Shown here: in pieces, positions 26,337 to 33,210 of the stretch
Position numbering within the stretch: position 1 is the stretch's first letter
Layout of the letters: each line of letters opens with the position of its first letter
Assembly: GCA_035697245.1 (NCBI GenBank)
Contig: DASSDH010000109.1
Location: forward strand, 1 to 46,404
DNA: 46,404 nt
Source: JACVRX01 sp035697245
Lineage (GTDB): Bacteria > Actinomycetota > Actinomycetes > Jiangellales > Jiangellaceae
Reading direction: 5' to 3'
Translations under genes and position numbers: made by a program
Notes under the pieces: model-generated
Databases searched by the model: none
Told to the model about the DNA's origin: nothing
What the model saw: only the letters and a program-made list of their open reading frames with translations

Positions 26337-28438
26337 CGGGCGGTCTCCCGCAGCGGCGCAGGCGTGGCCGCCGTCTCTTTCTGGTCGGCGATGTCCGGGG
26401 CCGGCCGTCGGCGGGCCCGGATCAGGCGGAGCACTGCTGCGGTCGCGAACAGGAAGACCGCCGCGATGACCACGATCCAGCCGATCGCGCCGTAGTCGGT
26501 GGCATTGACGATCATCTGTTGAGGCGGCCCGAGTGACGACCCGTCGGCAGCGGTGAGGCGCACGGTCACCGGAACCTTGCCGTTCGCCGTGGCCTCGGCC
26601 GTGACCTCCACCGTGGCGTTCTCCCCGGCGTTCACCCGCTGTGGAGGTACGTCGGCGACCGACATCCGGTCCGGGTAATCGGCCTGGACGTCGACACTGA
26701 CCAGCACTGGTTGGGGGAGCCCGTTGCTGACGGTCAGTGGGAACGTTCCCTTGTCACCGGACAGGGTGACCGATTCGGGGATGAGCACGGCAACCTGGCT
26801 CAGTCGTGACGACACCATGCCTGTCCCGGTGGCGGCATACGTGGCGCCGGTCTCGAGAGCCGCCCGCCACGCGGTGGCCACAGCGCGCAGCGTCGACAGC
26901 GGCAGCGCGGCGGTCAACGCCTCTGGCTCGGCGAGCAGCGCGGCGTAGCTGGCGGAGGCGCGTTGCAGGTCCGTTGCCGCTGCCACGTTTTCCCGCGGAA
27001 GCTGCGGCGGCGCGGCGGACGCGGCTGAGTCGAGGAGGACCTGCGTTCCTTGGACAGGAGCCGGCAGATCGGCGAGCGTGGCCGGCCGAACCCACGGTGT
27101 CATGGTCCAGACCTCGACCAGCGCTTTCGCGACAGCGGCCGAGGGCTGCCAACCGTAGGGCGGCGCCGCAACCAGCGGTTGGGAAACCGGTGTGTCGTCG
27201 TCGGCCGCAAGGGCGACGAGTGCGGTCTCGGCCAGCCACGCTTGCCGCAACGCGGTGACCCCGGCCGCCGGGTCCGCGCCGAGCACGGCATCGATGGCTG
27301 CCTCGAGGCCGTCGTCGGTGATGACGGCCTCGAGAGTGGTCTGTCCGGTGCGGACCTGAGCTGAAACGGCGTCGGTCGACGGTTCCACCGCGTCGGCCGA
27401 CAGCACGACTGAGTGCGCACCGGCCGACGCCAACGCCGCCAGCGTGGCATCGTCGGCCACACCGCTTCCGGGCCAGGCAATCTCGCGGACCCCTGTCACC
27501 CCCGCCCGTCTTGCCCATTCCCGCGTAGCGTCGACCGCTTCGCTGGCGCTCTCGGCGGCCAGGTCCTCGCCTGCTGACGCAATGGCTGGCAGGTCAGGAT
27601 TGGCGTAGGGAAGTAGGAACAGTTGGTCACCGTCGGTCGCTGCGGCGTACGCCTCCTGCCAGGATTCGGCATCAGCGGCGCCAACCCCTTCGGTCGTCGT
27701 GCCGTCCGGTCCGGTGACGCCATAGCCGTCGGTCATGGTGGCGACCGTCGTGAGCAGGTCAGGGTCGATTACCCACGTGACTGGGGTACTTCCGGGTGCC
27801 TTCACCAGGGTGGTGAGCGTCCCGTCGGGTCCGAGCCGATCGGCCATGCCGTCCGTGAGCAGCGTCCCGTCGGGCAGCAACGCAGGTTCGGTCGCAAGTG
27901 GCCAGAGCAGTGCGACTGGCACCGCTGCCAGTGCTTCGGCATCGGGAAGCCACGGCACGACGGTTCGCGTTGTCGCGAGCGTCAGTCGCTCGCCGTCGGC
28001 CGGGGTCGCCCGGATGTCGACGCCGATGGCGTACACGCCGGGATCGCCGAAGTTGATCTCGTCGACCTGAATCGAGAGCATGAACTCGGCCGTCTCGCCT
28101 GGTGCCAGCTCCGGATCGACTTCGTGGAAGAAGTCGGCATCGCGCTGCCCCCATCTCAGGTCGTCGTCGGTAGCGACGCGGCGAACGTCGACGCGGTCGT
28201 CGAGGGGGATGGCGCTGTAACGGAGAATGGCGTTGACGTCGCTCAGCGACTCTTCTCCGGTGTTCACGACGGTGCCGGCGAGGACGAGGTCGCCGCCCGG
28301 CGCCGGGACAGCAGGATCGACCGTCTGGATGGTCGCGAAAGCAGCCGGACCAGGGTCGCCAGCATGCACGGCAGGCGCGCTGAGTGCTGTCACCGCAGTT
28401 GTCAGCGCCACCGCGACGAGCACGGGCCGAAGCGTCAC
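26333..28438 (-). CDS. DUF6049 family secreted, membrane-anchored protein
   Basis: A 701-residue protein with a signal peptide (MTLRPVLVAVALTTAVTALSAPAVHA), a long extracellular part and a C-terminal membrane anchor near 657-680 (AIGWIVVIAAVFLFATAAVLRLI) with a short basic tail. Near the N-terminus a CARDB-like beta domain (VPAPGGDLVLAGTVVNTGEESLSDVNAILRY) is visible, and a polysaccharide-deacetylase-like or TIM-barrel-like middle cannot be excluded. Homologues stand just before murJ throughout actinobacteria; the function is unknown, an envelope role is inferred. GTG start overlapping the Nudix gene by GTGA. Confidence 0.85.
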   Translation of the reverse strand: MTLRPVLVAVALTTAVTALSAPAVHAGDPGPAAFATIQTVDPAVPAPGGDLVLAGTVVNTGEESLSDVNAILRYSAIPLDDRVDVRRVATDDDLRWGQRDADFFHEVDPELAPGETAEFMLSIQVDEINFGDPGVYAIGVDIRATPADGERLTLATTRTVVPWLPDAEALAAVPVALLWPLATEPALLPDGTLLTDGMADRLGPDGTLTTLVKAPGSTPVTWVIDPDLLTTVATMTDGYGVTGPDGTTTEGVGAADAESWQEAYAAATDGDQLFLLPYANPDLPAIASAGEDLAAESASEAVDATREWARRAGVTGVREIAWPGSGVADDATLAALASAGAHSVVLSADAVEPSTDAVSAQVRTGQTTLEAVITDDGLEAAIDAVLGADPAAGVTALRQAWLAETALVALAADDDTPVSQPLVAAPPYGWQPSAAVAKALVEVWTMTPWVRPATLADLPAPVQGTQVLLDSAASAAPPQLPRENVAAATDLQRASASYAALLAEPEALTAALPLSTLRAVATAWRAALETGATYAATGTGMVSSRLSQVAVLIPESVTLSGDKGTFPLTVSNGLPQPVLVSVDVQADYPDRMSVADVPPQRVNAGENATVEVTAEATANGKVPVTVRLTAADGSSLGPPQQMIVNATDYGAIGWIVVIAAVFLFATAAVLRLIRARRRPAPDIADQKETAATPAPLRETAR

Positions 28439-28971
28439 GATGGGTCCGCCTCTTGCAGCAACTGGGGGAGCCGGTCCAGCAGCCTACGCTCAGACGCGTA
28501 GCGCAACCGCGTCGCGAGCTCGTCGAGCGGCACCCACGCCACTTCGCTCACCTCGAGCTCCTCGGTTCCCAGGAAGCCACCGGTCGCCTCGAGGAGGAAA
28601 TGGTGCACTGTCTTGTGCACCCGGCGGTCACCGGCGACGAACCAGTATTCGATCGGCCCCAGCATGGAGACGACCCGGGCGTCGAGGCCGGTCTCCTCGC
28701 GCACCTCCCGTACGGCGGCCTGCTCCGGCGTCTCACCCGGCTCGACGTGGCCCTTCGGCAGCACCCACTCCAGCCGCCCACGTCGGTCGATGCGGCCGAT
28801 CAACGCCGCTCGAGTCGCGGCACTGATCCGATCGACGACCAGGCCGCCTGCGGAGGTCTCCCGGACTGAGCGCAGGCGTCCACGCGGGGTCGCCCGGTTG
28901 CCATGGCGGCGGCGCGCACCATTGCGCCGATCACCGAATCCGTCCGCAGGGGGGGACGGGAGGCCGGGCAT
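28435..28971 (-). CDS. Nudix hydrolase
   Basis: A 178-residue Nudix hydrolase. The Nudix box is complete at residues 74-96 (G-x5-E-x7-REVREETGL), so metal binding and pyrophosphate hydrolysis are expected. The substrate is unknown; nucleotides or nucleoside-diphosphate compounds are likely. The N-terminal 35 residues are Arg-rich. The chosen ATG at 28971 is close to the limit set by the divergent pcnA start (29010). There is no clear ribosome binding site, and TACCCT 6 bases upstream suggests a leaderless message. It begins the run through DUF6049, murJ, pseudokinase, sigM and the anti-sigma gene. Confidence 0.9.
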   Translation of the reverse strand: MPGLPSPPADGFGDRRNGARRRHGNRATPRGRLRSVRETSAGGLVVDRISAATRAALIGRIDRRGRLEWVLPKGHVEPGETPEQAAVREVREETGLDARVVSMLGPIEYWFVAGDRRVHKTVHHFLLEATGGFLGTEELEVSEVAWVPLDELATRLRYASERRLLDRLPQLLQEADPS

Positions 28972-28977
28972 CCACCC

Positions 28978-29001
28978 AGGGTATCTGCGCCCCCGTACGC
29001 T
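28978..29001. promoter_or_regulatory. Back-to-back -10 elements for nudix and pcnA
   Basis: Within the 38 bases separating two divergent start codons, TACCCT (28978-28983, minus) lies 6 bases before the nudix ATG and TACGCT (28996-29001, plus) lies 8 bases before the pcnA GTG. Both fit TAnnnT at distances that would start transcription at or next to the start codon. Leaderless messages are common in actinobacteria; the assignment here is inference. Confidence 0.5.
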
Positions 29002-29009
29002 GGTGCGCC

Positions 29010-30458
29010 GTGACCGGACCCGCCAACGAGGCCCAGCGCAGGGGCGTCCGCCAGCTGCTGCGGATTGCGCCCGTTGCCGACGAACTGGGCTCCCGATTCT
29101 CGGCCGCAGGTCACGACATCGCGCTCGTCGGCGGGTCGGTTCGCGACGCGATGCTCGATCGGCTGGGCAACGACCTGGACCTGGCCACGTCCGCGCATCC
29201 GGCGCAGACCAAGCGCCTGTTGTCGGGATGGGCGGATTCTGTCTGGGATGTCGGCGCGGCATTCGGAACCATCGGTGCGACCAAGAACGGGTTCCACATC
29301 GAGGTCACGACTTATCGCGCCGACGCGTACGACCCGGCAAGCCGAAAGCCGGAGGTCTCCTACGGCGAGTCGATCTACGAAGATCTGGTTCGACGGGATT
29401 TCACGATCAACGCGATGGCCGTAAAGCTTCCTTCTCGTGAATTCGTCGATCCGCACGATGGTCTGACCGACCTGGCGCGCCGGGTCATCCAGACACCGTC
29501 GACGCCGGAATCGTCGTTCTCCGACGACCCGCTGCGGATGCTTCGGGCCGCGCGGTTCGCAGCGCAGCTCGGCTTCGAGGTCAGCCCGGAGGTCGTCACG
29601 GCGATGACCAACATGGCCGACCGGATCGGCATCGTGTCCGCCGAGCGAATCCGGGACGAGTTGGTGAAGCTGATCCTGTCCGACCGGCCCCGGCCCGGGC
29701 TCACCCTGCTCGTCGACACCGGCCTGGCGGACCTGGTCCTGCCGGAGCTGACGGCGTTGCGGATGGAGATCGACGAGCATCACCGGCACAAGAACGTGTA
29801 CGAACACTCGCTGACAGTCCTCGATCAGGCAATCGAGCTGGAGGACCGCCTGCCTGACGGCGGGCCCGACCTCGTGACTCGGCTTGCCGCGGCGCTGCAC
29901 GACATCGGCAAACCCCGCACTCGTCGATTCGAGCCCGGCGGCGGCGTGAGTTTCCACCACCATGACGTCGTCGGCGCCAAGATGGCTCGCAAGCGGCTGA
30001 GCGCGCTGAGATTCCCCGGTAGCGTGGTCGACGACGTCTCCGCGCTCGTCGGACTTCACCTGCGGTTCCACGGCTACGGGAGCGGTGAGTGGACCGACTC
30101 GGCGATTCGCAGATACGTACGTGATGCCGGCCAACTGCTCGAGCGGCTGCATGTGCTCACGCGCGCGGACTGCACGACCCGCAACCAGCGCAAGGCCCTC
30201 GCGCTGCGTCGCTCGTACGACAGCCTGGAGGAACGGATCGCGCAACTGTCCGCGCAGGAGGAGCTCGCCGCGATCCGGCCCGACCTCGACGGTCACCAGA
30301 TCATGAAGATCCTCGGTATTGCGCCGGGACCGCTGGTCGGCCGGGCGTATCGGCATCTGTTGGAGCTGCGCCTCGATCGTGGCCCGCTGCCTGCCGACAA
30401 AGCCCGCGACGAGCTGCTGCGCTGGTGGGCCGACCAACCGGAGAACGCCGCCCGGTGA
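29010..30458 (+). CDS. pcnA: CCA tRNA nucleotidyltransferase
   Basis: A 482-residue enzyme that adds or repairs the 3' CCA of tRNAs. The nucleotidyltransferase head has GGSVRDAMLDRLGNDLDLAT (41-60) with the metal-binding Asp55/Asp57 pair, and RRDFTINAMAV. An RNA-binding middle domain follows, then an HD domain (YEHSLTVLDQAIEL and AALHDIGKP) found in many members. The start is GTG at 29010 with no Shine-Dalgarno sequence and a -10-like TACGCT 8 bases upstream, consistent with a leaderless message. Annotators often name this gene pcnA or cca. Confidence 0.94.
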   Translation: MTGPANEAQRRGVRQLLRIAPVADELGSRFSAAGHDIALVGGSVRDAMLDRLGNDLDLATSAHPAQTKRLLSGWADSVWDVGAAFGTIGATKNGFHIEVTTYRADAYDPASRKPEVSYGESIYEDLVRRDFTINAMAVKLPSREFVDPHDGLTDLARRVIQTPSTPESSFSDDPLRMLRAARFAAQLGFEVSPEVVTAMTNMADRIGIVSAERIRDELVKLILSDRPRPGLTLLVDTGLADLVLPELTALRMEIDEHHRHKNVYEHSLTVLDQAIELEDRLPDGGPDLVTRLAAALHDIGKPRTRRFEPGGGVSFHHHDVVGAKMARKRLSALRFPGSVVDDVSALVGLHLRFHGYGSGEWTDSAIRRYVRDAGQLLERLHVLTRADCTTRNQRKALALRRSYDSLEERIAQLSAQEELAAIRPDLDGHQIMKILGIAPGPLVGRAYRHLLELRLDRGPLPADKARDELLRWWADQPENAAR

Positions 30459-30489
30459 TTGTCGTGTTATTTGTATGGGTCGTGGCTCG

Positions 30490-31818
30490 CTACTCGGCCA
30501 CTCGATCGGGCTGAGCCGCCGGGCTGACGACTGGAGCCTGGTCGGGCCGGCGGGAACTGACTCTCGCGTACCAGAACGCGGTCGCGCCGTAGCCAGCGGA
30601 CACGATGCAGGTGACGGCAATGGACTTGCCCGACTGAGGCAACGTCAACGCCGCGAACGTCGCGGCGGCGACGAACGTCACGTTGAACAAGACGTCGTAA
30701 AAGGAGAACACCCGGCCGCGAAACGCGTCGTCCACGTTCTGTTGGACCAACGTGTCCACGACGATCTTGATGCCCTGCGCGACGATTCCCAGGAAGAATG
30801 CCGCGATCAAGATCGCCGGCAGTGTGAACAGGGCACCGGGAACGATGCCGACGACGGCGCCGATAGTCAGCAGGATGACGATCCAGGTCTCCTTGCGCAT
30901 CCGCCGCGCTGCGATCGGAGTGGCCAGTGCTGCGACCACGAAGCCGATCCCCGAGATGGCCAGGACCGAGGCAAGCGTGGCGAGTCCCGCATCGACCTCG
31001 ATTGGTTCGTGGAAGTAGTTGCGGCAGAGCAGGATCATGGCCACGGTCGAGATGCCGTAGAAGAAGCGGTGGGCCCCGATCACCGTAAGACCCCAAGCCG
31101 CCGGCCGCCGTTGGCCGACATGCCTGCCCGCCTCGATCAGGCCTGCCACGACATTGCGGATCGCGGCCCGGGCGGAGGGACGTTGCGGGTCGTCGTCAGG
31201 CCCGAGCAGATCCCGATGCAAAAGCAATGCCAGCAGCCCTGCCGACAGGTAGAGCGCAGCCGTGGCAAGTGCGAGAACGAGGTCCGAGCCGGTGAGCTGA
31301 CGAACCAAGAACCCCAACGCAATGCCCGACATCGCGGCTGCCGTCCCGCTCGTCGGGAACACCGCGTTTGCCATGACCAACTCGTTCCGAGGAACGACAT
31401 GGGGGAGTGAGGCGCTCAAACCAGCCAGGATGAAACGGTTGGCGGAGAGTACCGCGAGCGCCGTCGAGAACAGCGCGATCCCCGCGCCACCGCCGGCGAC
31501 GAGGCCGGCTACGAGCACCACCAACGCAGCGCGAACGATATTGGCGACCAGCAGCACCTGCCGTCGTCGCCACCGGTCCAAGACCACACCCGCGAACGGC
31601 CCGACCAGCGAGTACGGCAAGAGCAGGACCGCGAACGCCTGCGCTGCCGCAGGCGCGGTGGCATGGCGCTCCGGTGAGAAAAACACGTATGACGCCATCG
31701 CCACCTGGAAGGCGCCGTCGCCGAGCTGCCCGCACACTCGGATGGCGAAGAGGCGCCGAAATCCGCGCCCACGCAGGACGGTGCGCAGGTCCGCGACGAA
31801 CGCGCCGGCCGGGCCCAC
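30490..31818 (-). CDS. MFS transporter
   Basis: A 442-residue major facilitator with about 12 hydrophobic segments. The motif between helices 2 and 3 reads GVVLDRWRRRQVLL, matching the MFS D-R-x-x-R-R loop. The substrate cannot be predicted. A transporter at this position, between pcnA and ino1, is seen in Streptomyces as well. It lies 29 bases after the conservon GTPase gene and may be its last cotranscribed member. It is convergent with pcnA with 31 bases between the stops and no terminator visible. The GTG start lacks a ribosome binding site and is uncertain. Confidence 0.85.
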   Translation of the reverse strand: MGPAGAFVADLRTVLRGRGFRRLFAIRVCGQLGDGAFQVAMASYVFFSPERHATAPAAAQAFAVLLLPYSLVGPFAGVVLDRWRRRQVLLVANIVRAALVVLVAGLVAGGGAGIALFSTALAVLSANRFILAGLSASLPHVVPRNELVMANAVFPTSGTAAAMSGIALGFLVRQLTGSDLVLALATAALYLSAGLLALLLHRDLLGPDDDPQRPSARAAIRNVVAGLIEAGRHVGQRRPAAWGLTVIGAHRFFYGISTVAMILLCRNYFHEPIEVDAGLATLASVLAISGIGFVVAALATPIAARRMRKETWIVILLTIGAVVGIVPGALFTLPAILIAAFFLGIVAQGIKIVVDTLVQQNVDDAFRGRVFSFYDVLFNVTFVAAATFAALTLPQSGKSIAVTCIVSAGYGATAFWYARVSSRRPDQAPVVSPAAQPDRVAE

Positions 31819-31847
31819 ACCCGAAGCCTAGGCGGGATGCTGGCCCG

Positions 31848-32444
31848 TCAGCCTTGCCGGACGATCGCCATGGCATGCTCGACGAGGGTGACAAGCACGT
31901 TCTTCACCGACTCTCGCTCACGGGCATCGGTCACGACAAACGGCACCTCGGGTCCGAGCTGGAGCGCCTCGCGGACCTCGTCGACGTCGTGCAGGAGAAT
32001 TCCGTCGAATGCGTTGAGCGCCACGATGAACGGGATGCCGCGTTGTTCGACATAGTCGACGGCCCCGAAGCAGTCAGCGAGCCGCCGGGTGTCCACCAGC
32101 ACGACCGCACCGATGGCACCCCGGGTGATGTCATCCCACATGAACCAGAACCGGTCCTGGCCGGGTGTGCCGAACAGGTACAGGACGAGGTCCTCGGCAA
32201 GGGTGATTCGCCCGAAGTCCATGGCCACCGTCGTGGTCGTCTTGTCCGGCAGCATCGTCAGGTCGTCAACCGGGGCGGACGCCTCGGTCATCAAGGCCTC
32301 GGTGCGGAGCGGCTCGATCTCACTGACCGCTCCGACTAACGTCGTCTTCCCGACGCCGAAGCCGCCGGCGACGACGATCTTGACCGAGAGGGCATCGTGG
32401 ACGGCGTTCGCACCGTCCGCGACCTCAGAGTCGACGAAGGCCAT
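31848..32444 (-). CDS. Conservon small GTPase (CvnD-like)
   Basis: A 198-residue Ras-like or MglA-like ATP/GTP-binding protein of the conservon type. The P-loop is GGFGVGKTT (27-35), the switch II segment GTPGQDRFWFM. The G4 motif reads NAFD rather than NKxD, a known loosening in this family that makes guanine specificity uncertain. Its start lies inside the end of the DUF742 gene (20-base overlap), the usual conservon layout. Conservon GTPases are thought to act with the roadblock protein and sensor kinase at the membrane. Confidence 0.9.
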   Translation of the reverse strand: MAFVDSEVADGANAVHDALSVKIVVAGGFGVGKTTLVGAVSEIEPLRTEALMTEASAPVDDLTMLPDKTTTTVAMDFGRITLAEDLVLYLFGTPGQDRFWFMWDDITRGAIGAVVLVDTRRLADCFGAVDYVEQRGIPFIVALNAFDGILLHDVDEVREALQLGPEVPFVVTDARERESVKNVLVTLVEHAMAIVRQG

Positions 32445-32787
32445 CCCTCACCCTTTCGAGCACACTCAGGTCGCGGGCTGGCTCCACCCGGCCGCTGTAG
32501 GCCACATGTGGATCCGCGACGTGGACTAGGCCTTCGGCCTCGAGATCTGCAACGAGGACCCGGGCGACGCCCAGCGGGATCCGCACGATGGCTGCCACCT
32601 CGGCGACCGATCGGGGCGCGTGGCAGATGCGCAAGATGCGCTCACGCTCGGGCTCAGGGTCGATGCTTCGTGAGCGACCAGCCCGGGTCGAGGACACCAG
32701 CGCCTCGAGTGCCGTCTCCTGGACCGGACGGGTACGCCCGCGCGTCGCCAGGTATGGGCGGACCCGCCCACCGTCAGGCGCCGCCAT
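32425..32787 (-). CDS. DUF742 conservon protein (CvnC-like)
   Basis: A 120-residue DUF742 protein with the typical N-terminal VRPYLATRGRTRP and a winged-helix-like core (ERILRICHAPRSVAEVAAIVRIPLGVARVLVADLEAEGLVHV). Its role is unknown; it is a fixed member of conservons and perhaps an adaptor. ATG start with GGAAGA upstream; it overlaps the GTPase gene by 20 bases. Confidence 0.9.
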   Translation of the reverse strand: MAAPDGGRVRPYLATRGRTRPVQETALEALVSSTRAGRSRSIDPEPERERILRICHAPRSVAEVAAIVRIPLGVARVLVADLEAEGLVHVADPHVAYSGRVEPARDLSVLERVRDGLRRL

Positions 32788-32814
32788 CGGTTTCTTCCGT
32801 TCGGGCCGTCATGG

Positions 32815-33210
32815 TCACCCGACCCGTGCCGCCGGACTCAGCACCACGCCGACCCGCTCCACCAAGAGCGCCATCTCGTAACCTACCTGGCCCAGGTCGG
32901 AGTCCGCGCCAGACAACACAGCCAGGTGCGCCCCGTCTCGGATGGCCATGACCAGCAGAAATCCCTTCGACATCTCCACCAGGGTCTGCTGGACCTGGCC
33001 GGCAGCGAGGATCATCGAGGCCCCCACGGTCAGGCTGGCCAGGCCGGACACGACAGCTGCGAGTTGCTCGCCGCGCTCCCTGGGCAATCCCTGCGAACCG
33101 GCCAAGTGCAAGCCGTCGGCAGAGACGACGACGGCATGCGCCGCACCCGGCGTACGGTCGACGAACCGGTCGAGCAACCAGCCGAGCTCGTCGGTGCGGA
33201 CGCTGGTCAC
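32815..33210 (-). CDS. Roadblock/LC7 conservon protein (CvnB-like)
   Basis: A 131-residue roadblock/LC7 domain protein (ELGWLLDRFVDRTPGAAHAVVVSADGLHLAGSQGLPRERGEQLAAVVSGLASLT). Such proteins regulate or activate the partner GTPase, as MglB does for MglA. The GTG start at 33210 overlaps the kinase stop by 4 bases (GTGA) and has AGAGGAG at good spacing. It lies 27 bases before the DUF742 gene. Confidence 0.9.
   Translation of the reverse strand: MTSVRTDELGWLLDRFVDRTPGAAHAVVVSADGLHLAGSQGLPRERGEQLAAVVSGLASLTVGASMILAAGQVQQTLVEMSKGFLLVMAIRDGAHLAVLSGADSDLGQVGYEMALLVERVGVVLSPAARVG

Noticed and set aside
28300..29300. Further Arg-rich N-terminal extension of the Nudix protein to 29262
   Set aside because: It would overlap the pcnA coding region by 250 bases and has shadow-like composition.
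30459..30489. Terminator between convergent pcnA and MFS genes
   Set aside because: The 31-base gap has no inverted repeat.
28800..30620. 606-codon open frame on the minus strand
   Set aside because: Antisense shadow of pcnA, with composition typical of such shadows and no recognisable domain.
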